DNA from: Caryophanales bacterium UBA6380
GTDB taxonomy: Bacteria; Bacillota_I; Bacilli_A; RFN20; CAG-826
DNA length: 64,000 nucleotides
Direction: 5' to 3'
NCBI GenBank assembly: GCA_002438785.1
Contig: DJQS01000013.1
Location: forward strand, 62,001 to 126,000
How positions within the stretch are numbered: the first letter of the stretch is position 1; each line of letters opens with the position of its first letter. Under the pieces are notes generated by a model, which was given only the letters and a program-made list of their open reading frames with translations, ran no database searches and had not been told where the DNA came from. A program made the position numbers and the translations under genes. Below are positions 1 through 8,549 of this stretch, piece by piece.

Positions 1-578
1 ATAAAGAAGAATATAGTGTCGATATTTCTAATGGTGTTAGTCCTATTTGGAATGTAATTAAATCTCATTATCAAGATATTACAGGAGATAGTTTAAATAG
101 AGATTTTAGTGGAGCTGTAGATGGGCTTAATTATAAATTAGATTCAAAAAGAAATGATATTAAATTAGTTAAAGTAACTCATGATGTGGATAACATTTAT
201 TTCTATATAGAATGTAATGAAAATATAACAAAATATGATGGTTCTGCAAAGAATTACATGAATATCTTATTAAAAACAAAAGATTCTGATAAAAATTTTA
301 TGGGTTGTAATGTTTTAATTAATAGAAACATTAGTGGTAATTTTGGAAGTGTAGAAATCTCAAATGGAGGTTATAACTTTACTGAAGTAGATAAGTGTGA
401 ATTTTATATTAATGATAATGTCATGCAAGTTAAAATTCCTAGAAAGAATATCGAAACTAATAAAGCTTGTGATTTAGAATTTAAAGTATTTGATAATGTT
501 TTAGATCCAAGTGATGAAATGGAGTATTACGTTAGTGGAGATGTAATGCCTTTAGGTAGACTTAGATATGGGTATTAA
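1..578 (+). CDS. C-terminal part of a secreted or cytoplasmic carbohydrate-active protein (5' end outside window)
   Basis: An open frame runs from position 3 to the TAA at 576-578 without a stop, so this is the 3' end of a longer gene; the in-frame GTG at 186 is internal, not a start. The protein end reads like the terminal beta-sandwich of large glycoside-hydrolase-like proteins: a W..V...Y.D.TGDS..RD..G pattern, then a stretch beginning NDIKLVKVTHD and an IYFYIECNENIT strand, ending in SGDVMPLGRLRYGY. This resembles CBM9/DOMON-type sandwiches attached to hydrolases. No catalytic residues are visible in the 191 residues present, so the activity cannot be named. The pectin/rhamnose locus downstream makes a role in glycan breakdown plausible (inference). 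Confidence 0.6.
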   Translation, partial: KEEYSVDISNGVSPIWNVIKSHYQDITGDSLNRDFSGAVDGLNYKLDSKRNDIKLVKVTHDVDNIYFYIECNENITKYDGSAKNYMNILLKTKDSDKNFMGCNVLINRNISGNFGSVEISNGGYNFTEVDKCEFYINDNVMQVKIPRKNIETNKACDLEFKVFDNVLDPSDEMEYYVSGDVMPLGRLRYGY

Positions 579-744
579 ATTCATTTTAATGTTGACAATT
601 ATATACAAGGGACGTTTTAAAAAGGATTTATAAAATCGGATGAAAATACTACTTCTTATTAAATCTCTATTCTTGATGAAAAGGGAGTAATAACAAGCTT
701 AAAAGTATTTAAATTATAGATAGATAATTAAAGGAGAAAAAATA
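579..744 (+). other. Intergenic region with possible decayed coding remnant and leader of the next gene
   Basis: After the stop at 578 the same frame continues as protein-like sequence broken by TAA codons: NVDNYIQGTF, stop, KGFIKSDENTTSY, stop, then ILDEKGVITSLKVFKL ending at 719. This could be an eroded gene end, or chance in AT-rich DNA. TTGACA at 592-597 could be a -35 box, but no good -10 lies 16-18 bases on. AAAGGAG just before the ATG at 745 is the ribosome-binding site of the next gene. Confidence 0.25.
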
Positions 745-3700
745 ATGAAAAAGTTATCAATTCTAACGTTATCAGTATCAGCAATATTATTACTTGCTAA
801 TACTAGTCAAACTGCTTCAAATGAAGCACTTAGTAGAACTATGAAATATAGTGATACTGTTTTAAAAGTAGCTGGAGATAATACTGATGTAACAGTTTCT
901 CAAGTTGTTACTAGTAATTCTGGATGGACTGCTAATAGTAATATGGGCGTATTCATTCAATTAAATAATATTACTAAAAGTAATGGTTTTGGTGTTTTTT
1001 GTAACGCTGAATTAGTCAATGATAATATTCATATGTATGATAAGTATGGTGATGAAACACCATTACTTTATAAAGTTGAAGGACAAGGGAATGGCTTTCT
1101 CATAAATAGAACTAAAGGTGCTAATTATAATAATCAAATTGTTAAAATTCCTGCTAATTTAAAGGTTAAAATGGGAAATCCATATGCTAGCACAAACGAT
1201 TATCTTGATGAAACAATTACTGTTACAGAAGAAGCTTTATATATCTGTAAACTTGCTGATGGAGAATATGGAGCTTGGGAGAAATTAGTCAATCCTACTT
1301 CAATTACCCTAGATAAAGAAGATTTAACTTTAAAGGTTAATGGAACTTCTAAATTAACGGCTAAAGTTGAAGGAACTACAAATGGTACTTTGTTTTATAA
1401 AAGTAGTAATACTAATGTAGCAACAGTTGATGAAGAAGGAAATATAGTTGCTAAAGGAAAAGGTGAAGCTACTATTACTGCTAATTGTGGAACAATTAAA
1501 AAATCAATTAAAGTTAGTGTAACAAGTGATGAACCAAGTGTTCAAACGGGTATTAAAATTATTAAAGGTAAGACTATTGAAATTTATAAAGGTGAAAATT
1601 ATTCACTAAGCGATTTAAAAGTTGTTAAGGTTTATAACGATAATCCTGAAGGTGAAGAAGTGACTTTAACTAGCGATATGATTAGTGGAACTTTCGATAA
1701 TAACAAAGCCGGAACATATACATTAACTATTACTAGCGGAGAATTTAGTGATACTTTTACTATTACAGTTAAAGATGCAGGTGTTATTGGCGTAAAAGAA
1801 TTAAAAAAAGGTTATAATTTTTGGAAATAACTCTGGATGGGGTGATTTCTATTTACAAACTGATGCTCCAAATGTTGGTACCCAATGGCTAAATATTAAA
1901 GGTGAAGCTTTTAATAATTTAAATAAATACATTAAAGTTAATGGTAAATCAGGTGCCCTATCAAATGTTAAATGTTTTCATGGCGTACGTTATGAATTTT
2001 GGTTTGATACTGAAACCAAAAATTCTTTAAAAGCTGGAGACGTTATTACTATTTCCAAAGATACACCATTTTATTATTATAGTGGAACAACTGATGGTAA
2101 CCATGAACCTATGGGTGATGGCACCTATCAAGCTAGAAATAGATTAGATAAAGAATATAAATTTGTTTATACTGGTCACGATTATGAAGTTTTTGCTGGA
2201 GAACCAACAGAACTGAATGTTGCTAATTCTAGTGTGACCTTAGCAGCTGGCGAAGAAATTCAAATTAATTATTCAGTTGGTCCTACTGGTACCTATGGAA
2301 CTCCAACTTTTAGTGGTTATGATGATAAAATAATAAGCGTAAGTAAAGATGGGAAGATTATTGGTTTAGCTACAGGAAATACACAAGTTACTCTTACGTT
2401 AGGAAGCTTGACAAAGACAATTAATGTTACTGTACTAAATGCAAAAGATATAAAAGAGTTTAAATTTACAAATATTCCTACTTATTTCTCTATCTTAAAA
2501 GATACAAAAAATGTAGATCTCACATCAAAGTTAAAAACTGGAAAATATATCTTTAGTGATAATACCGAATCTGGTGAAGTTCAAGTTACTAGTGTAAAAA
2601 TGAAAACCAATTTAGATACATCAGTTATTGGGACAAAACAAGTTGAGTTTGATGTTACTATTAATTCTAAAACATATACAGCTACAGTCGAAGTTCAAAT
2701 TTATGAATATTATGATCAAAAGCCAAGTGAAGTAGCAATAGTTGAATGGTTTGATTATGCTGTTTTCTTACAATTCCCAAAAACAATGACAAATGCTGTA
2801 AATATTACAGGTGCTAATGATGAAGAAAATGCATTACTAAAAGAAACAATGAAAAACATTTCATACACTAGAAAAGATGGAACGGAGGTTAAACTTAATG
2901 GCGGATATGAACTTGCAACAAATATTGCAATTTTCCCTGAGTTTATGTATGAACAAAAAGATGAAAAAGGTAATGTAATTCATGCTAAGATCGGAGCAGA
3001 TAATTATAATTCTGATGGCTATTATATGGCTGGAGATATGATTACTGTTTTACAAGATACTCCTATTTATAAATGGACTGGAAGTAAAGGTGATCAAGAT
3101 CGTCCAGTAGCAGGAACTGGTGAATATATTATCGAAGGCTATATTAAAGAAAAATTAGTTTATAAATTTAATGGTTCTGTCTGGACTTCATTTATTGAAT
3201 ATACAGATATGGTTGTAAATACAAAAACACTTGAAGTTACAGTTGGCAAAACCGGAACTATCGAAGCTAAACGAATACCAGATAATGCAACTCAAGGTGT
3301 ATTTAGTTATGAATCTAGTGATTCAAGTATAGCTACAGTTAATAGTTATGGAATAGTTAAAGGCTTAAAAGAAGGTAAAGTAACCATCACTATTACATTA
3401 AAAGATGAAGATGATCCAAGTAAAACAAAAACTGGTACTTGCGAAGTAACTGTTGTTGATGGAATCACTTCTATTAAATTTGATAAAGATTCTTATGATG
3501 TAAGTTTAGGAACTTCAGTTGAAGATTTATTAAAGAAATTCAGTGGAAGTTATGTTTATGCAAGTGGTAAGGTTGGCGAAAAAGTTGATTTTACTAACGC
3601 AACAATTGACGGATATAATAAAGATAAAGAAGGTAGTCAAAATATTACAGTAACTGTTAATAAAGATGGTAAGTCAATTACTAGTGCAATTAAGGTTAAT

Positions 3701-3826
3701 GTAACTAGCAAAAAAGGATGTGGAGGTGATATTATCACAACTTCAGCTCTTATATCTACTCTAGCTTTATTAGGCGTTGGCGTAATGCTTACGATCACAT
3801 ATAAAAAGAAAAAAGAAAATAAATAG
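745..3826 (+). pseudogene. Large secreted Ig-domain surface protein, frameshifted at A7 (1803-1809)
   Basis: Two frames make one protein of about 1,027 residues. The first starts at 745 after AAAGGAG and stops at 1830. The second is open from 1805 to 3826 in the +1 frame, and the frames meet at an A7 run (1803-1809). The N-terminus is a signal peptide (MKKLSILTLSVSAILLLANT). A Big_2 domain lies at about residues 180-260, followed by a bacterial Ig-like domain at about 265-350. The second frame holds another Big_2 domain, two copies of a module containing GD.IT....DTP.Y, a third Big_2 domain, and a C-terminal GCGG membrane tail ending in lysines. Removing one base restores a single reading frame. 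It may be a true mutation, a switchable locus or a sequencing error. The second ATG (2111) is internal and has no ribosome-binding site. Role: cell-surface binding or adhesion (inference from architecture). Confidence 0.8.
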
Positions 3827-3865
3827 TTATGTTTAACAAGGTTATTATTTATAAAGTGAGGTAAT

Positions 3866-6385
3866 ATGTTTAAATTAAAAGAAGTAAAAATTAATTATAT
3901 GATAGAACCTATAACTATTAGTGATAAGCCATCGTTTTCTTGGACTTATCTTAATGGTTCTAATTCTAAACAAACTACATACCGAATAATTTGTAGTTTA
4001 GAAGACGGAAGTATTGTTTGGGATTCAAAAGTTATAAATAGTAATCGAATGACAAATATTATCTTTGAAGGTAGTGAAAAACTACCTTCAAAGAGTTTAA
4101 TCAATGTTAAAGTAATTGTTACATCAAATAATAAAGAAGAAGATACTTTTATAACTCGTTTTGAAACAACTTTAAAAGATAATGAATGGTTAGGAAAATG
4201 GACTTCTATACCAGATAATTTTAATGGTGGAACTTTATATTTTAGAAAACAATTTCAATTAAAAAATAAAGAAATTAAAAGAGCACGTTGTTATATTTGC
4301 GGCATTGGGTATCATGAATTTTATCTTAATGGTCAAAAAGTTGGAGATAAAGTTTTAAATCCAGGTGTTACAAATTATGATAAGACAGTTTTATTTGATA
4401 CTTACCAAATTGAAAAATATCTTAATAAATTAGATAACGTTATGGGTGTAGAAGTTGGATATGGTTGGTATGGTAACCGTAAACTTTTATTACAAATGTA
4501 TATTGAATATGTAGATGGAGAGATTTATGAAGACCACAGTGATTGTAATCATGGTTGGTGGGTTAGTGGATCTCCTGTAATTGATAATTCGATTTATGGT
4601 GGTGAAATATATGATGCTCGAATTGAAAAAAAGACATATCCAAATTGGACAAGTTTAGAATTTCAACCTACTTGGGCTAATGGATGGATGTATACAATTT
4701 TAACTCAAGTACCAAGGGGAAAATTAACGCCACAAGAAATTAACCCAATTAAAGTATTAAATACTTATTCGGTTAAAACTATAAATCGTATCGATGATAA
4801 GCATTTAGTTTTTGACTTAGGTCAAAATATGGCTGGTTGGGCAGAAATAAAAGTCGAAGGTGAAGAAGGAAGTAAAGTAACTTTATTATATGCTGAAGGC
4901 ATTAAAACAGATGGTCATGTCAATCAATTAAATTTAAGAAGTGCTAGATGTAGTGATACATATATTTTAAAAGGTGATGGTATTGAAACATATGCCCCTA
5001 GGTTTACTTATCATGGATTCCAATATGTTGAAGCAATTATTGAAGGTAATGCAAAAATAATACATTTAGTTGGGAAACATGTTCATAGCGATATTAAAGT
5101 TGTTGGGAAGTTTAAATGTAGCGATGAAATATTAAATAAATTACATCAAATGGCGGTTATCACTGAGCAAAATAACCAATATTCCATATTAACTGATTGT
5201 CCACAAAGAGATGAAAGATTTGGGTGGTTAAATGACGTTTCTAGCCGTGTTTTTCAGTCTAATTATAATTTTGATATGGATAGGCTTTATAACAAGGTAG
5301 TTCATGATATTTATGAAACTCAAGATGAATTAGGAAGAATTGGTGATACAGCTCCTTATTATACAGGAGGACAACCTGCCGATACGACAACGGTTTCGTA
5401 TTTATTATTAGCCTTAAGTGCTTATAAATATTATGGCGATGATAGTTTAGTTAAAAAAGAATACGAAGGCCATAAAAAGTGGGTTGAATATCTATTAACT
5501 AGACAAAAAGATTTTATAATGGATTACTATTATTATGCTGATTGGGTACCTCCAATGACATTAAAAAACAGTGTAAGTGATGGAATATTTGTATCTAGTA
5601 TGTTTTTGTATTGGCACTTAATAACAATTGCTAAATTAGCAAAAATATGTGGAAATAGTAAGGATTTTGAAAGATATACAGAATTATCTAAATTATCTAA
5701 ACTGGCATTAAATAAAAAATATTATCATGAAGAAGGATATTATTGTAACAACACTCAATGTGAGAACGCAATGCCAGTTTGGTTAAACATTTGTGAAGAT
5801 AAAAATAAAGCAAAAGTCGTTAAACATATTGTAAAAGATATTAAAGAAAATAATAATCATATAACTTGTGGCAATCAAGGATATAGGCATGTTTTCTATT
5901 TATTATGCGAATTCGGATATGAAGATCTAGCAATTGATGTCTTAAAAAATAAAGAATATCCAGGTTGGGGATATATGATAGAAAGTGGAGCAACTACTGT
6001 CTGGGAAAGATGGGAAAAAGAGATGCAAAATGAAATGCATTCGTTTGATCACCCAATGTTTGGTAGTTATGATGCAATATTTTATCGATATTTTTTAGGC
6101 ATTCAAATTGATGGCGAAGGCGCTAATGATATAACATTGCATACAATTGTACCTTCTAAATTAAATTATGCAGAAGGTGAATTTAATTCTATAAAAGGAC
6201 TAATTTCTGTTAAATGGGAAAAAGATTTAGATAATAAAGAAATTAATTATGTATATGAAATTCCTACAAATACTTTAGCTAAATTAATAGTTGATAAAGA
6301 TATTATTTCATTAGATGGTAAAAAATGTAATGGAAACGAATTTGTTTTAGAAGGTGGTAAACACATTTTAAAAACTATTTTATAA
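3866..6385 (+). CDS. Alpha-L-rhamnosidase, GH78, cytoplasmic
   Basis: An 839-residue enzyme expected to release L-rhamnose from the non-reducing end of oligosaccharides. The GH78 (alpha/alpha)6 core is marked by DCPQRDERFGWLND at residues 444-457, where E450 matches the general acid and D457 is the conserved acidic residue. GATTVWERWE around residue 714 supplies the general base E714. The N-terminal half shows the usual beta-sandwich domains, including the FDLGQNMAGW strand. There is no signal peptide, so it should act in the cytoplasm on imported oligosaccharides. The start follows GTGAGG with good spacing. It lies 39 bases after the surface-protein gene and 13 bases before rhaD, and heads the rhamnose arm that runs to 15799. 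Confidence 0.9.
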   Translation: MFKLKEVKINYMIEPITISDKPSFSWTYLNGSNSKQTTYRIICSLEDGSIVWDSKVINSNRMTNIIFEGSEKLPSKSLINVKVIVTSNNKEEDTFITRFETTLKDNEWLGKWTSIPDNFNGGTLYFRKQFQLKNKEIKRARCYICGIGYHEFYLNGQKVGDKVLNPGVTNYDKTVLFDTYQIEKYLNKLDNVMGVEVGYGWYGNRKLLLQMYIEYVDGEIYEDHSDCNHGWWVSGSPVIDNSIYGGEIYDARIEKKTYPNWTSLEFQPTWANGWMYTILTQVPRGKLTPQEINPIKVLNTYSVKTINRIDDKHLVFDLGQNMAGWAEIKVEGEEGSKVTLLYAEGIKTDGHVNQLNLRSARCSDTYILKGDGIETYAPRFTYHGFQYVEAIIEGNAKIIHLVGKHVHSDIKVVGKFKCSDEILNKLHQMAVITEQNNQYSILTDCPQRDERFGWLNDVSSRVFQSNYNFDMDRLYNKVVHDIYETQDELGRIGDTAPYYTGGQPADTTTVSYLLLALSAYKYYGDDSLVKKEYEGHKKWVEYLLTRQKDFIMDYYYYADWVPPMTLKNSVSDGIFVSSMFLYWHLITIAKLAKICGNSKDFERYTELSKLSKLALNKKYYHEEGYYCNNTQCENAMPVWLNICEDKNKAKVVKHIVKDIKENNNHITCGNQGYRHVFYLLCEFGYEDLAIDVLKNKEYPGWGYMIESGATTVWERWEKEMQNEMHSFDHPMFGSYDAIFYRYFLGIQIDGEGANDITLHTIVPSKLNYAEGEFNSIKGLISVKWEKDLDNKEINYVYEIPTNTLAKLIVDKDIISLDGKKCNGNEFVLEGGKHILKTIL

Positions 6386-6398
6386 AGGATGAGATTAT

Positions 6399-7211
6399 AT
6401 GAAAAATATACTAGATTATAAGGTTTTACAAGATGTAGCCAAAATAATAAATAGAATGTATTTATTAGGATGGGATGAAAGAAATGGAGGGAATGCATCA
6501 TATTTATTGGATGAAAATGAATTAAAAGATTATTTAGATTTAAATAAAGTTATTCGCACATATCCTTTAAATTTCGATGCTAGTGAAGTGAAAAGTAAAT
6601 TCTTTTTAGCAACTGGAACAGGAAAATATTTTAGAAATACTTTAGAAGATCCAGAAACTAATTTAGGAATTTTTAAAGTTAGTAATGATGGTAAATACGC
6701 TGAACTAATTTGGGGATATAAAGATGGTGGTAAGTCCACTAGTGAAACTTATGCACATTTAATGTGCCATATTCAAAGATTAAGAGTTGATCCTAAGCAT
6801 CGTGTTGTCATTCATTCTCATCCAACATGTACATTAGCGATGACTCATATATTGCCTTATGATGAAAAAGTTTTTACAAAAGAACTATGGAAAGTTATGA
6901 CTGAATGTATAGTTGTTTTTCCAGAAGGCATTGGTGTTTTACCTTGGATGCAATGTGGAACATATGAAATTGGCGTAGCTACAGCTGAAAAAATGAAGGA
7001 TAGAAGATTAGTAGTTTGGGGACTTCATGGAATATATGGAGTTGGTGAAAATATTGACGAAGCCTTTGGTTTAATAGAAACAGTTGAAAAAGCAGCAGAT
7101 GTATGGTTAAAATATCGTCAGTTTGATGAAGTTAATACGATAAGTGATGCTGATTTAAAAGGTATTGCAAAATTTTATGGCGGCATCCCAAGGAAAGGAT
7201 ATTTAGATTAA
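6399..7211 (+). CDS. rhaD: Rhamnulose-1-phosphate aldolase (copy 1)
   Basis: A 270-residue class II aldolase that splits L-rhamnulose 1-phosphate into dihydroxyacetone phosphate and L-lactaldehyde. Zinc ligands are visible as HSHPT (H139, H141) and GLHGI (H210), matching the positions known in E. coli RhaD (H141, H143, H212). The TSETYAH segment holds the candidate catalytic glutamate, and GGNASY near the N-terminus is the substrate phosphate loop. The length equals the family norm. The ATG follows AAAGGATG. It sits between a GH78 rhamnosidase and the kinase gene. A second, diverged copy lies at 18596, so the window encodes two aldolases for one step. Confidence 0.93.
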   Translation: MKNILDYKVLQDVAKIINRMYLLGWDERNGGNASYLLDENELKDYLDLNKVIRTYPLNFDASEVKSKFFLATGTGKYFRNTLEDPETNLGIFKVSNDGKYAELIWGYKDGGKSTSETYAHLMCHIQRLRVDPKHRVVIHSHPTCTLAMTHILPYDEKVFTKELWKVMTECIVVFPEGIGVLPWMQCGTYEIGVATAEKMKDRRLVVWGLHGIYGVGENIDEAFGLIETVEKAADVWLKYRQFDEVNTISDADLKGIAKFYGGIPRKGYLD

Positions 7212-7214
7212 TTT

Positions 7215-8534
7215 ATGAAATATTATTTAGCAATTGATATTGGTGCTTCAAGCGGCAGAGGAATGCTTGGACATGTTGAAAATGGAGAGATTTTTTTAGA
7301 AGAGATTTATCGTTTTGATAATTATTTAATTAAGAAGAATGAATCTTTATTTTGGGATATTGCTAAAATTTATAATAGCATCATTTTGATGCTAAAAAAA
7401 TGTAAAGAAATTAATAAAATTCCTGAAAGTTTAGGTATTGATACTTTTGGAGTAGATTATTGCTTATTAGATTGTAATGATCAACTTGTAAGAAATATTT
7501 ATTCATATCGAGATAGTCGAACTATTAAAGCTAAACAAGACTTTGAAAAAATAATGTCAATAGAAAATTTATATAAAATAACAGGGATTTATCCTCAAGT
7601 ATTTAATACTTTATATCAACTTTATGATGATAAAGAAAAAGGATTAATTACTAAAACAAAAACAATAATGTTTTTACCTTGTTATCTAGGGTATTTGTTA
7701 ACTGATGTAAAGTATAATGAATTATCTATTGCTTCAACTAGTGGCTTATTAAATAAAGATACTTTTGACTATGATAAAGATATATTAAAATTGTTAGGAT
7801 TAAATAAAGAAAATTTTGCAAATTTTAAAAATAATGGGGAATTAGTTGGGTTTTTAACAAAAGATATTGAAAAAGAAGTTGGTTATAACTTAAAAGTTAT
7901 TAATATAATTTCTCATGATACTGGAACAGGAGTGTATGGAAGTAAAGTAGAAACCGATGAATTATTTCTTTCTAGTGGCACATGGTCTTTAATTGGATTA
8001 TTAGATAATTCATACGACACTAGAATAGAGTGTTATAAAGAAGGATTTACAAATGAATTAAATGAATTTGGAAAAGTAAGATTTTTGCAAAATATTGTTG
8101 GTATGCTATTAATTAATACCTTAAATAATGAATGTGAAAAATTACCTATTACTGAAGTTGTTGAAGGTGCTAAAAAAGGAAGTAATTATAAAAATATTTT
8201 TGATGCTACTTTACCTAGATTTTTAGCTCCAAAATCAATGAAAGAGGAAATTGATAAATATTTTATAGAACAAAATATTACTCCTCCACAAAATTTAAAT
8301 GAATATTATTATTGTATATATAATTCGTTAGCTCATGCTTATAAAAAAGCCATTGAAAATATTGAAAAACTTAAAGGCAAAACTTATAAAAAAATAACAA
8401 TATTTGGTGGCGGTAGTAAAAATAAATTTTTAAATAATTTAACAGAAGAATTAACTCATAAAAAAATTGTTATTGGGCCTAGTGAAGGTTCATCAATTGG
8501 GAATGTTATGTGTCAACTTTTAAATAAAAAATAA
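7215..8534 (+). CDS. rhaB: Rhamnulokinase (FGGY kinase)
   Basis: A 439-residue FGGY-family sugar kinase expected to phosphorylate L-rhamnulose at O-1. The N-terminal phosphate-binding loop AIDIGASSGRGMLG (residues 5-18) has the SSGR signature typical of rhamnulokinases rather than xylulokinases. The C-terminal ATP-binding motif is FGGGSKNKFLN, followed by GPSEGSSIGN. It is somewhat shorter than the E. coli enzyme. The ATG comes three bases after the rhaD stop, with only a weak GGA upstream, so translational coupling is likely. Together with rhaD before it and rhaA at 17341 it completes the classical L-rhamnose pathway. Confidence 0.92.
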   Translation: MKYYLAIDIGASSGRGMLGHVENGEIFLEEIYRFDNYLIKKNESLFWDIAKIYNSIILMLKKCKEINKIPESLGIDTFGVDYCLLDCNDQLVRNIYSYRDSRTIKAKQDFEKIMSIENLYKITGIYPQVFNTLYQLYDDKEKGLITKTKTIMFLPCYLGYLLTDVKYNELSIASTSGLLNKDTFDYDKDILKLLGLNKENFANFKNNGELVGFLTKDIEKEVGYNLKVINIISHDTGTGVYGSKVETDELFLSSGTWSLIGLLDNSYDTRIECYKEGFTNELNEFGKVRFLQNIVGMLLINTLNNECEKLPITEVVEGAKKGSNYKNIFDATLPRFLAPKSMKEEIDKYFIEQNITPPQNLNEYYYCIYNSLAHAYKKAIENIEKLKGKTYKKITIFGGGSKNKFLNNLTEELTHKKIVIGPSEGSSIGNVMCQLLNKK

Positions 8535-8549
8535 GATTGGAGATGTTTT

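Noticed and set aside
1803..1809. Programmed -1 ribosomal frameshift at A_AAA_AAA
   Set aside because: The downstream coding part lies in the +1 (equal to -2) frame, and a -1 slip runs into a stop within a few codons. No stimulatory hairpin is obvious.
2111..3826. Independent gene starting at ATG 2111
   Set aside because: The frame is coding from 1805 onward, no ribosome-binding site precedes 2111, and there is no signal peptide for a protein with a surface tail.
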